A DNA stretch of 64,000 nt, taken from contig JACJXX010000001.1 in assembly GCA_020636435.1 (NCBI GenBank), positions 558,001 through 622,000 of the forward strand, written 5' to 3'. Position 1 is the first letter of the stretch; each line of letters begins with the position of its first letter. This DNA comes from Lewinellaceae bacterium. GTDB taxonomy: Bacteria > Bacteroidota > Bacteroidia > Chitinophagales > Saprospiraceae. Position numbers and translations under genes: made by a program. The notes below the pieces were generated by a model. It did no database searches. It saw only the letters and a list, made by a program, of their open reading frames with translations, and was not told the DNA's origin. This document shows, piece after piece, positions 36,022 to 44,445 of this stretch.

Positions 36022-39000
36022 GTGTGCCCGCCTTCGCCAAAGCTTCGGCGGATAAATGTGTGTGTGTGTGTGTGTAAAAAGCATGCCAAACTATTTTTGC
36101 TGAGCTGGCTCCCCCTTTTCAGCCCTATTTTTCTCTACAGCCAGCAAGCCCTCAATTGCCCGGACCCGCCCATTTACGGAAATTATCTGGAAGGCGATGA
36201 GGGTGAAAATTTTCAGGTAAAAGTGTATATGAATTTCATCGAATACGAAAATTACGAATGGATCGACCAGCAGGAAGCGGACATTCGGGCTAAAAGGGCT
36301 TTTGATTACCTGAACGGCGTGTTTAATGAAATAGGCATTTTTTTTACTACGCCCGGCAACCCTTGTGGAGAAAATATTGCTGAGGTGTTTTCCGAAATAG
36401 ACACTACTTATGGGGTCAGCGAGATTAGAGGCTTGGTGCCCAACAGCACACACTCAGACGGCATAGACCTATACTTTCTGGACGACACCAGGCTTTTTGG
36501 CGGATCCGCCTTTTCTATTCCCAGCAATTTTTTGCTGCTACAAGGCGAATACGATGACGGCGCCGCTACCCATTGGGCGGGCGATACGCCTGTGCTCATC
36601 CATGAAATGGGCCACTGCCTGGGCTTGATGCACCCTGACCGCGATGATTGCGAGGAGCTTATCGATGACTTCTGTCCTAACGGTACAACGAGCGATTATT
36701 GCACCGGCGACCACATTTCCGATACGCCGCCTGTCACCTCTACCTCCTGCAATAGCCTGCTGGGGGATAACTATATGTCCCTTACCGACGACCCGTTTTG
36801 CCGGGTGGAGTTCACCGAAGAGCAAGGCCAGCGCATGCGGGCCTATCTGCGGCAAACTTCTCTGCTGGAAGACGTGCAACCTGGCGCCGATGAATTCCCG
36901 GATTCTTCCATTTCCTCTCCTTCCGGGGATATCATCGTCACATCGGGTGAACTGCTCATCGACAGCCCCCTGGAGATGCTGCCGGGCGCCTCCATTATTG
37001 TGGAAAAAGGCGCTACCCTGCGGGTAAAATCCACTATCACCGGCGCCTGCGGGAAATTGTGGAAGGGCATTTTGGTAAAGGGGAGTTTCAGTAGCCCACA
37101 ATCGACATCCGCACAAGGGCAGGTGGTCGTGCAGGGCAATAATGCGTTGATCGAGAACGCCGAGTGCGCCATCCGGCAGGAGGCCGCTACCGGCGGCGGT
37201 ATCATCAAAGTGTGGAGCGGCACTTTAAAAAACAACCTCAAGGGGATCGTATTTACCCCCTACGGCCAGCGCAGCGCCAGCCAGGTGTTGTTCGCCAATT
37301 TCACCACCACCGATGCCTACCTGGGCGAGGACAGCCCGGTGTATATCAGCATCTCCCATTCTTTTGGCGCCGATATCCGCTACAGCCATTTTACAGATGA
37401 ACGCAGCACCTGTCCAGGCATCAACAACCTGGCTATCGGCATTGAGTCCTGCAACGCCGGGCCGCAAATCGGAAGCAATACCTTTACTGGCCTGTACCGG
37501 GGCGTCAATATCATAGAGTTTGAGGAAGAATTTCCGGCTACCAACTGCTACAACAACACTTTTACCCGCTGCGCCGTAGGTGTCCATACCAGTTCGAGCA
37601 GCAACTTTATGATCCGCGACAACCATTTTGAAGTGCAGGCGCCCTTTGAAACCTGCGTCCCCATCGAGGTTTTTGGCGCCTACTTGAGTGATCAAACTTC
37701 CGGCTTCGTTTTTGCCGACAATACCTTCACCTACGAAGGGGAAGGAGATCCGGAATATATCACCACCGGTACTTTCTGTGACGGTCTGGGCGGCGGCATG
37801 GCCAATACGATTGAGCGCAATACTTATTCCAAGTTGTCTTACGGCAACCGGGCTGACGGGGGGAATGCTGATGAGTTTAGCGGCCTGCTTTATTTGTGCA
37901 ATAAATATGATTCCTTGCTGCCTTTGCCGACGAATGACCCTACTGTACTTCCGGCTGCCATCCATATAGAACTTAATGGGAGTGTCCAAAACCCTCAGGC
38001 CATACGTGATGTGGATGGAGAACCTCAATTTCCGACAGGAAATGAATTCCTGGATCTGGCCGGCCGGGCCTTTGAAAACCTGGGGGAAATGGGGATAGAC
38101 TATTACTACTATGATGTCCCCAACCAAGATCCGGATGGTATAGAAACCTCTTTTGAAGCAGTAGGCATTTTTGCTACGACCTTATCTGTCGCCAACCCCA
38201 ACTGCGCCGGGCCGGAACCCTGCGCCCCCCCCTGCGACGAAGAAGAACTGGCAGAGGCCAAAAACAACTTCCACCAGAACAAGGCAACCTGGCTGGAAAA
38301 AAAAGCCGCCTATCCGCAAATCACCGACGAAGAAGAACAGGAAGAAGCGCTCAAAGAAATAGCCGGGCTGAGGCACCACCTGAACAAGGACGCCAAAAAC
38401 ATACTAACCCACTACCGGCAGGACACCTTAAGCCATGAGCCAGATTCTGTACTTCATTGGCTATCCTTGGTGGAAAGTTACCCGGCAGATTACCGCCTGG
38501 CCCGCCACCACTTTTTCACTGGTAAGTTCTACAGCTTCGACAACCTCTGGCCCAACCTGCCGGAGCAATACGGGCTGGACAGCGCCCGCCTGGCGGAATA
38601 CGATGATTTGGATGAGGTATTCGCCACCCTGCGCCCCTACCTAGAAGGAGGTGGGATTCTGAACCAGTTGCCTAAGGATACAATTAACAGCCTATTGTAC
38701 TGGGCTGGCCAGTGCAACGAAGCCGGCGCCCTGACCAGGAATGTGCTGTTCGCCAACGGCTTGCGGCTGGAAGTTGAATGTACAGCAGCGCCGCCTGCGG
38801 AACGCCCCGTTGCGCCATACGGCAGCCAAACAGTGCCGGCCTCCTCTGCCGATAGCCAAGGCGTCCGGGCTTACCCCAACCCGGCGCGGGAACAGCTCTT
38901 TTTAAAGCTCCCGGAAAGCTCCGGGCTAGGGTTAGCCATATTTTACAACTTGCAGGGAAATGTGGTGTATCGCCTCCCTCTGTCCGGCGGGCTCAGCCAG

Positions 39001-39096
39001 TTGCCGCTGCCTTCAGCACTTTTCAAGCCGGGTGTCTACCTGCTGAAAGCCCGGCAGGGAGGTACCGCCTACCAATTTAAAATTGCCATTTATTAA
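36022..39096 (+). CDS. Large secreted metalloprotease/beta-helix protein with T9SS domain, possibly phase variable
   Basis: About 1024 residues from a GTG at 36022. A natural-looking start, ATG AAA AAC at 36003, is in another frame and meets TAA at 36075 just after a (TG)9 tract; adding one TG unit or removing two would join it to this frame. The signal-like segment is KKHAKLFLLSWLPLFSPIFL. A zinc protease domain follows (about residues 45-275) with IHEMGHCLGLMH as HExxHxxxxxH and DNYMSLTDD as a probable Met-turn. A right-handed beta-helix region (about 310-640) has repeated short strands ending in NxF or NTF. A helical segment (about 725-930) resembles the B proteins at the end of the window (LLYWAGQCNEAG). 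A type A sorting domain ends AYQFKIAIY. All catalytic residues appear present. Confidence 0.87.
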   Translation: MCPPSPKLRRINVCVCVCKKHAKLFLLSWLPLFSPIFLYSQQALNCPDPPIYGNYLEGDEGENFQVKVYMNFIEYENYEWIDQQEADIRAKRAFDYLNGVFNEIGIFFTTPGNPCGENIAEVFSEIDTTYGVSEIRGLVPNSTHSDGIDLYFLDDTRLFGGSAFSIPSNFLLLQGEYDDGAATHWAGDTPVLIHEMGHCLGLMHPDRDDCEELIDDFCPNGTTSDYCTGDHISDTPPVTSTSCNSLLGDNYMSLTDDPFCRVEFTEEQGQRMRAYLRQTSLLEDVQPGADEFPDSSISSPSGDIIVTSGELLIDSPLEMLPGASIIVEKGATLRVKSTITGACGKLWKGILVKGSFSSPQSTSAQGQVVVQGNNALIENAECAIRQEAATGGGIIKVWSGTLKNNLKGIVFTPYGQRSASQVLFANFTTTDAYLGEDSPVYISISHSFGADIRYSHFTDERSTCPGINNLAIGIESCNAGPQIGSNTFTGLYRGVNIIEFEEEFPATNCYNNTFTRCAVGVHTSSSSNFMIRDNHFEVQAPFETCVPIEVFGAYLSDQTSGFVFADNTFTYEGEGDPEYITTGTFCDGLGGGMANTIERNTYSKLSYGNRADGGNADEFSGLLYLCNKYDSLLPLPTNDPTVLPAAIHIELNGSVQNPQAIRDVDGEPQFPTGNEFLDLAGRAFENLGEMGIDYYYYDVPNQDPDGIETSFEAVGIFATTLSVANPNCAGPEPCAPPCDEEELAEAKNNFHQNKATWLEKKAAYPQITDEEEQEEALKEIAGLRHHLNKDAKNILTHYRQDTLSHEPDSVLHWLSLVESYPADYRLARHHFFTGKFYSFDNLWPNLPEQYGLDSARLAEYDDLDEVFATLRPYLEGGGILNQLPKDTINSLLYWAGQCNEAGALTRNVLFANGLRLEVECTAAPPAERPVAPYGSQTVPASSADSQGVRAYPNPAREQLFLKLPESSGLGLAIFYNLQGNVVYRLPLSGGLSQLPLPSALFKPGVYLLKARQGGTAYQFKIAIY
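36057..36075. repeat. (TG)9 dinucleotide tract at the 5' end of the protease gene
   Basis: Nineteen bases of perfect TG alternation, within the translated start region of the 36022-39096 gene. A shorter TG run (36019-36026) lies upstream, split from it by a 27-bp palindromic insert CCCGCCTTCGCC..GGCGGAT. Confidence 0.95.
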
Positions 39097-39110
39097 TATT
39101 TTTTTCACAA

Positions 39111-39141
39111 GGAAGCGGAAGCCGGATGGCTTCCGCTTTCC
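39111..39141 (+). terminator. Hairpin between two T9SS cargo genes
   Basis: GGAAGCGGAAGCC-GGAT-GGCTTCCGCTTTCC, a 13-bp stem with one imperfection, 15 bp after the upstream stop. The following T tract is weak (CGTATATTTT), so terminator strength is uncertain. Confidence 0.45.
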
Positions 39142-39157
39142 CGTATATTTTCCAAAT

Positions 39158-40669
39158 ATGGAATGGAAAGAAATAATCGCGTTTTTTATCTTTTGTTCTC
39201 CGCTTTTGTTGGAAGCCCAGCCAGGCTTCAACTTGTCTCCTTTTCAGGAATACCCCAAGGCCCACTTCAGGAACATGACTCTGAATAATGATACCGTCGT
39301 TGGTTATGGCATGGCATTTTCGGATACCGTGGAATGGCGGCAGGGTCTTTACGTTGCTAAATTTGATTCTTCCGGTAACCGGATGGCATCCAACTTTATC
39401 CTGGATTCTCTGGGGGCTGCCTTATCTATGGATAAACATTATGGTAAAATAACAATGGTTACAGATGGAGGGTATGCGCTTACTGCTGCCCCTTTAGGTC
39501 GAAGGAGTACAGTCCTGATCAAACTGAATTACGATTTACAGCTTGAGTTCATTCACGAGTACTCTGATACAATTAATTTTAGCCAGTACAATTATAAAAA
39601 TCCAGTAGAAGTAAAAGATGGATATTTACTGTATGGCGATATTCAGCGGCCTAATTATTTTAACGACTCGTTTGTTCGCCGGGTAGATAAGCAAGGAAAC
39701 ACCATATGGTTTAATTACTATGGGGACTATGATGTACAGGATGGTTTTAACGACCTCCAACCAGTCAACGATAGTATATTTGTAGCTTGTGCATTAGTAC
39801 AGTTTGGCCCTCAATCCGGCAGCTCTAAAATAGTTTACCTGGATTTGGAAGGCACCGTGCTTCGGCAGTGGCAATCGGAAGAAAACCCCGAAATCGGTTT
39901 TCTCAGAAACATTATACCCACTTCAGATGGCGGGCTAATTACTTACGGCATTTACCTTAGGGAAATAATTTGGTCTACACTTATTATGCAGCCCACCCTG
40001 GCCAAGCTGGATTCCAACTTCCAGGTGCAGTGGGTTAAACACTTTGGCAGGGCCGCCAGCCTCAATGCCGCCATCAATTTGAGAGATTTTGAACCTACAG
40101 CCGACGGCAACTACATCGCCGCAGGGGAGACTGTCATTGAAGAGGGCCAGTCCGATCCACGCCGTGTAGGCTGGCTGTACAAATTCTCTCCCCAGGGCGA
40201 CAGCATCTGGTCGAAGCACCTGGATACGCCATTAGGGGCCGAATATCCCATCGGCGGCTATTTCGGCGGTGTCGGCGAGCTGTCCAGCGGCAGCATCGTC
40301 GCCGGCGGGGCGGCATACGAGGGCAACGATTTTTACCCCTGGTTGGTCAAAGTAGACGCCAATGGCTGTCTAGAAGCGCCCTGCCCGGTGCTGAGCCCCA
40401 TCGCCGGCCCGGCGGCAGCGGGGGAGGATATTAAGCTTTTCCCTAACCCGAACAATGGCTGCTTCCGCTTGTCCTGGCCACAGGCGCCGGGAGGGGAGCT
40501 GTCCCGGTGCGCTATTTTTGACGCACGGGGAAGAGCCGTATGGCAGGAAGAGCGGCAAGCCGCAGCACTGATGGAAATCGATGCAACGGGCCTGGCGCCG
40601 GGCTTTTATGTTCTGGAGGTGCGGGCCGGGGCGCGGCGTTGGGTGGGTAAGGTGGTGGTGGAGCGGTGA
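39158..40669 (+). CDS. Secreted beta-propeller-like protein with T9SS domain
   Basis: The ATG at 39158 gives MEWKEIIAFFIFCSPLLLEAQ, a signal peptide; the longer frame from 39083 overlaps the preceding gene and a hairpin. The 503-residue product has repeating beta segments with DGGYALTAA, DGGLITYG and DGNYIAAGE (SDGG-type motifs) alternating with VLIKLN or AKLD strands, the pattern of Bacteroidota PQQ/delta-60-like propellers. The C-terminal 85 residues are a type A sorting domain beginning DIKLFPNPNNGCFRLSW and ending WVGKVVVER. No enzyme motif is visible. It may be an adhesive or structural surface protein. Confidence 0.87.
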   Translation: MEWKEIIAFFIFCSPLLLEAQPGFNLSPFQEYPKAHFRNMTLNNDTVVGYGMAFSDTVEWRQGLYVAKFDSSGNRMASNFILDSLGAALSMDKHYGKITMVTDGGYALTAAPLGRRSTVLIKLNYDLQLEFIHEYSDTINFSQYNYKNPVEVKDGYLLYGDIQRPNYFNDSFVRRVDKQGNTIWFNYYGDYDVQDGFNDLQPVNDSIFVACALVQFGPQSGSSKIVYLDLEGTVLRQWQSEENPEIGFLRNIIPTSDGGLITYGIYLREIIWSTLIMQPTLAKLDSNFQVQWVKHFGRAASLNAAINLRDFEPTADGNYIAAGETVIEEGQSDPRRVGWLYKFSPQGDSIWSKHLDTPLGAEYPIGGYFGGVGELSSGSIVAGGAAYEGNDFYPWLVKVDANGCLEAPCPVLSPIAGPAAAGEDIKLFPNPNNGCFRLSWPQAPGGELSRCAIFDARGRAVWQEERQAAALMEIDATGLAPGFYVLEVRAGARRWVGKVVVER

Positions 40670-41059
40670 GGGGACGTACCGGGACTGTACAAAGTTCAGG
40701 GTTCAGGGTTCGAAGCGCTGAACACGTTGGACGTTGCCGGTTGTCCTGACGAATGCTGTGCATTGTCAGGATACTGACCGCAAGCGTTAGTATTTGTTGT
40801 CCCATGATCAAAGACCTTTGCGCCTCAACTGTTGCAGGTACCGTTCAAGGTTGGACGGATAGCCCCAAATGAAAAGAAAAGCCTGTAAATAATAAGAAGT
40901 CGGGCCTGTAAGTCCGAGCGCAATAGAAAATTGCACCCCGACATCGCCTAAAAGCATTGGGTTACCCAATCCGCGTAATCCGCTAAAACTGCGTCAATCC
41001 GTGTTCCATTGTCCCAAGGACTCTCCGGAACAGCCTCATAAATAATACTTTCATTGCCT
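40670..41059. other. 390-bp gene-free region with repeats
   Basis: Contains a partial miniature-element end (GGGACTGTACAAAGTTC near 40680), a hairpin TCCTGAC/GTCAGGA-type at 40742-40772, and the third 32-bp hairpin repeat at 40912-40943. No gene is supported. Confidence 0.65.
40912..40943 (+). repeat. 32-bp hairpin repeat, copy 3 of 3
   Basis: GTCCGAGCGCAAT, AGAAA, ATTGCACCCCGACA; differs from the 25183-25214 copy at two positions. Confidence 0.88.
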
Positions 41060-41548
41060 ATGGCACCCAAACACACCCTTCGCCCCATCCAACCGGGCGA
41101 CAACCAAGCAGTAGCCCGCATCATCCGGCAGGTAATGGCCGAGTTCGGCGCCGTCGGGGATGGCTATTCCATTATGGATCCCGAGGTAGGCCAGATGTAC
41201 GAGGCCTACCACAACAGCCGCTCGGCCTTTTACGTCATTGAGCAGCAGGGCGAAGTATTGGGCTGCGGTGGCATCGGCCCGCTGATAGGTGGAGCAACAG
41301 ACACCTGCGAACTGAAAAAAATGTATTTCCTGCCCACCCTGCGCGGCAAGGGCTGGGGCAAACGCCTGGCCATTCACTGCCTGGACAGCGCCCGCCAACT
41401 GGGCTACCGCCGCTGCTACCTGGAAACGGTGGAACGCATGACACAGGCCAATAAGCTGTACCAGCGCCTGGGCTTTCAGAAACTGGACAGCGCACTGGGC
41501 AGTACCGGGCATTCCGCCTGCGAAACGTATTACGCCATAGAGCTCTAA
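41060..41548 (+). CDS. GNAT-family N-acetyltransferase
   Basis: Acetyl-CoA-dependent acetyltransferase of unknown acceptor. The ATG at 41060 (MAPKHTLRPI) is preferred over a TTG 6 bp upstream. The 162-residue product follows the GNAT fold: HTLRPIQPGDNQAVARII (strand 1/helix 1), EVLGCGGIGPL (strand 4), then the CoA pyrophosphate loop ELKKMYFLPTLRGKGWGKRL (Q/RxxGxG/A type) near residues 79-98 and YLETVERMTQANKLYQRLGF at the end. No signal peptide; cytoplasmic. A miniature element with a 9-bp duplication inserted exactly at its stop codon. Confidence 0.93.
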   Translation: MAPKHTLRPIQPGDNQAVARIIRQVMAEFGAVGDGYSIMDPEVGQMYEAYHNSRSAFYVIEQQGEVLGCGGIGPLIGGATDTCELKKMYFLPTLRGKGWGKRLAIHCLDSARQLGYRRCYLETVERMTQANKLYQRLGFQKLDSALGSTGHSACETYYAIEL

Positions 41549-41551
41549 TGA

Positions 41552-41662
41552 GGAGTGTTCAAAGTTCTGGGCCCGAAGTTTACTGTTGCCCTGGAAAACT
41601 GGCTTCGGACTTCAGCGCAACTTCGAACCTTAAACCTTAAACACAGAACTTCGAACAGTCCC
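41552..41662. mobile_element. Miniature inverted-repeat element, copy 2 (111 bp)
   Basis: The ends GGAGTGTTCAAAGTTCTG and CAGAACTTCGAACAGTCCC are inverted copies over about 19 bp. It is flanked by the 9-bp direct duplication CTCTAATGA at 41543-41551 and 41663-41671; the left duplicate contains the acetyltransferase stop codon. Non-coding. Confidence 0.9.
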
Positions 41663-41739
41663 CTCTAATGACATATCTCAACCATCCCGCTGACCGGCAT
41701 CATTTGCAATACAGGGCGCTCGCCTTACCTTAAGGGCCT

Positions 41740-43266
41740 ATGAAAAAGAAAGCCATCATCATCGGCGGCGGCATGGCCGGCTTATCGGCGGGCTGTTATC
41801 TGCGCATGAACGGATATGAAACCGACATATTCGAGATGCACGACGTGCCGGGAGGAGTTTGCACCTCCTGGCAGCGGGGAGAGTTCACGGTCGATTTTTG
41901 CGTCCACTGGCTGGTAGGTTCGGGCAGCGCCAACTCTTTCTACCACCGCTGGAGCGAGCTCATCGACATGGGCCAAATTCGTTTTGTCGACCACGAGGAA
42001 TACGCCAGGGTCGAAGATGAGGAAGGCCACTGTATCCGCCTGTTCACCAATGCAGACAAACTGGAAACCGAACTGCTGGCCAAAGCCCCGGAGGACGAGC
42101 CGGAAATCCGCCGTTTCACCCAGGCCATCCGGCGGCTCACTACCCTCGACCTTCCCTCCGAAAAAGCGGAAGAACTGGCCAACCTCTGGGACCGCATGAA
42201 AATGGCCTGGAAAGTGCTCCCCTACCTGGGCGTTTTCGGCAAATACATGCGGCTTTCCAACAAAGAATATGCCCAGCGCTTCCAAAACCCGTTGCTGCGC
42301 AAAGCCATTACCAACCTCTTTGAACCGGATATGACCGTCATCTTTTCCATGATGACGCTGGCCTGGATGCACAACAAAGCTGCCGGCTACCCCATCGGAG
42401 GGTCCATGCGCTTTGCCCTCAAGGTGGCCAACCGCTACCGGCGGCTGGGCGGCAGGATGCATTTCAACAGCCGGGTAGAAAAGATAATCGTTGAAGACAA
42501 CCGGGCTACGGGTATACAACTAACGGATGGCAGCCGGCACTTCGCCGACTACGTGATCAGCGCCGCCGACGGGCACAGCACCATTCACAAAATGCTGGAG
42601 GGCCGGTACACCAACCCGGAATTGCAGAAGGCCTTTGAAAGCCAGCCTACCTTTCCGGCCCTGGTTTTTGTTGCCCTGGGCATCGGCCGAAGCCTGGAAG
42701 GGGAGCCTCACAGCCTGCTCTTTCCCCTGTGCGGGCCTTTTCAGGTGGATTCGGAAACCACGATTGACGACCTTTTCATCCGCATCCACAATTTTGACCC
42801 CAGCCTGGCGCCCGAGGGCAAAACCCTGGTGACGGCGCTGATCGAAACCGGCAATTATCCATTCTGGCAAAGATTGCACCAGGAATCGCCGGAACAATAC
42901 CAGGCGGAAAAAGAACGCATTGCCGACACGGTCATCCACGCCCTCGAGCATCGCTTTGGCCATATAGCAGACCAGGTGGAAATGGTCGACGTAGCCACCC
43001 CCGCCACGTTCATTCACTACACCAACAACTGGAAAGGCAGCTTCGAAGGGTGGCTGATGACGCCCGAGGCCGGCATGCGGCAGATCCCCCGCCAGCTCAA
43101 CGGACTGGACAACTTCTACCTTTGCGGGCACTGGGTGGCTGTAGGAGGAGGCCTGCCGACGGTGCTGCTCTCCGGGCGCGATGCCGCCCAGATGATCTGC
43201 CACCGGGACGGGCAGCCCTTCGTGGTGACGCCGCCGGTTGGGGAGAAGGGCAAGGTTATATATTAA
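41740..43266 (+). CDS. FAD-dependent oxidoreductase, phytoene desaturase (CrtI)-like
   Basis: Flavoprotein amine-oxidase/CrtI superfamily. The 508-residue product opens with the dinucleotide site KKKAIIIGGGMAGLSAGCYLR and the ribose-binding acid in DIFEMHDVPGGVCTSW, and has VDFCVHWLVG typical of the group. Near the end, FYLCGHWVAVGGGLPTVLLSG is the second flavin-contact motif. Substrate may be a carotenoid or another polyene; Bacteroidota have several CrtI/CrtD-like paralogues, and no carotenoid genes are adjacent, so I leave it unnamed. No signal peptide. Start ATG at 41740 lies 77 bp after the miniature element. Confidence 0.88.
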   Translation: MKKKAIIIGGGMAGLSAGCYLRMNGYETDIFEMHDVPGGVCTSWQRGEFTVDFCVHWLVGSGSANSFYHRWSELIDMGQIRFVDHEEYARVEDEEGHCIRLFTNADKLETELLAKAPEDEPEIRRFTQAIRRLTTLDLPSEKAEELANLWDRMKMAWKVLPYLGVFGKYMRLSNKEYAQRFQNPLLRKAITNLFEPDMTVIFSMMTLAWMHNKAAGYPIGGSMRFALKVANRYRRLGGRMHFNSRVEKIIVEDNRATGIQLTDGSRHFADYVISAADGHSTIHKMLEGRYTNPELQKAFESQPTFPALVFVALGIGRSLEGEPHSLLFPLCGPFQVDSETTIDDLFIRIHNFDPSLAPEGKTLVTALIETGNYPFWQRLHQESPEQYQAEKERIADTVIHALEHRFGHIADQVEMVDVATPATFIHYTNNWKGSFEGWLMTPEAGMRQIPRQLNGLDNFYLCGHWVAVGGGLPTVLLSGRDAAQMICHRDGQPFVVTPPVGEKGKVIY

Positions 43267-43324
43267 GAGCTTGATAAAGATCATCTCCCGGGGTGACAAA
43301 AAACATTGAACCCAACCGGGTTCC

Positions 43325-43870
43325 ATGGCAACTTGGGGGCGCATACAAAACAAGCCTATGCTGCTGACCATCATTGCTGTTTTGGCGTCCTTTTTGCTGG
43401 CGGTTGTGGCGTGGATATTATTCGCGCCGATCTCCATTAAGGCCGATACCTACCGCAACGAATATTACCTCAGCTTTGGGGGCATAGGCAAAGCAGAGCT
43501 GGTGCCCGTGCCAGACGATATCCTGGTCCGGCTGCGCGTCGCTTTCTGGAAAAAGGAATTCTATCCCTTGCATCCTTCCGCCGGAAGGAAGCAGAAAAAA
43601 CCAAAGGCGGAAGAGGGTGAAAAACGCAAAAGGCAGAGGGCATTTCCGTTCCGCCAGATCATCAAAGTACTTAAATCCTTTCATATAAAATACTTTCGGC
43701 TGGAGGTAGACACCGACGATTTCGTGTGGAACGCCTACCTCTGGCCGGTGGTAGGCTGCGCCGGGCCGCTGAGGCGGCACGTGTCCGTCAATTTTGAGGG
43801 CAGAAACGAATGCCGCCTCCTGATGCGCAACCGGATTTGGCGCATGGCCCGGGCGTGGCTGAGCGGTTAA
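43325..43870 (+). CDS. Membrane-anchored DUF2953-like protein
   Basis: A 181-residue product with one N-terminal membrane helix (LLTIIAVLASFLLAVVAWIL) and a soluble part of about 140 residues with a Lys/Glu-rich linker. The segment FRLEVDTDDFVWNAYLWPVV resembles the conserved core of DUF2953 (YtfI) proteins. An internal ATG at 43358 is a possible alternative start. It lies 28 bp upstream of a GerW/YtfJ-family gene, the same pairing as ytfI-ytfJ in spore formers, although this lineage is not known to sporulate. Function unknown; a small membrane complex with the next gene product is a reasonable inference. Confidence 0.75.
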   Translation: MATWGRIQNKPMLLTIIAVLASFLLAVVAWILFAPISIKADTYRNEYYLSFGGIGKAELVPVPDDILVRLRVAFWKKEFYPLHPSAGRKQKKPKAEEGEKRKRQRAFPFRQIIKVLKSFHIKYFRLEVDTDDFVWNAYLWPVVGCAGPLRRHVSVNFEGRNECRLLMRNRIWRMARAWLSG

Positions 43871-43898
43871 TCAATCTATTCACCAAAATACTCCCATC

Positions 43899-44276
43899 AT
43901 GAAGATCAATTTAGAAGAAATGCTTCCCAAGCTCACCGACTTCCTGAAGTCTGAAGCGAAGACAGATACGGTCATCGGCAAGCAGTTCCAGCTCGGGGAA
44001 TTCAACTGCGTGCCCGTCATCCGGCTGGGCATGGGCTTCGGTTCCGGCGGGGGCGAAGGCAATGACCCCAAACAGGGCCACGGCGAAGGCCTGGGCCTGG
44101 GCGGCGGCATCGGCATCGAGCCGATCGGCTTTTTGGTCAGCCGCGGCGCCGAGATCAGCTTTATTTCTACGCGAGCAAAAGGCGGCCTGAGCAGCGCCTT
44201 TGAAAAAGCTCCGGAACTGCTCGACAAGTTTCTGGAACAACAGAAAATGAAAAAAGAAGAAGCCGTAGAGGCTTAA
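43899..44276 (+). CDS. GerW/YtfJ-family protein
   Basis: A 125-residue product with the family features: an N-terminal helix (LEEMLPKLTDFLKSEAKTDT), VIGKQFQLGEFNCVPVIRLG, a glycine-rich stretch (GMGFGSGGGEG, GLGLGGGIGIEP) and IGFLVSRGAEISFIS. In Bacillus YtfJ/GerW is needed for normal spore germination, but homologues occur in many non-sporulating bacteria. Co-directional with and 28 bp after a DUF2953-like membrane gene, so probably one operon. The glycine-rich loop may be a membrane or ligand contact. A terminator-like hairpin follows. Confidence 0.88.
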   Translation: MKINLEEMLPKLTDFLKSEAKTDTVIGKQFQLGEFNCVPVIRLGMGFGSGGGEGNDPKQGHGEGLGLGGGIGIEPIGFLVSRGAEISFISTRAKGGLSSAFEKAPELLDKFLEQQKMKKEEAVEA

Positions 44277-44310
44277 AACAAACGCACAGCCCTATCCAAA
44301 TTTGGATCAA

Positions 44311-44345
44311 AGCCTGCCGTAGCAACAACTACCGGCGGGCTTTAT
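44311..44345 (+). terminator. Terminator-like hairpin after the GerW-family gene
   Basis: AGCCTGCCGTAG (44311-44322) pairs with CTACCGGCGGGCT (44329-44341) with one bulge, followed by TTTAT. A short palindrome TCCAAATTTGGA precedes it. Confidence 0.6.
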
Positions 44346-44445
44346 CCGTTCTTATGGGATGGTAGTTTCGGGCGCTTATAGCCGAAAATGCTTAATATTG
44401 CAACGTCGTTCTGTTGCCCCGGAATCCATAACCAAAACAAGCTAC

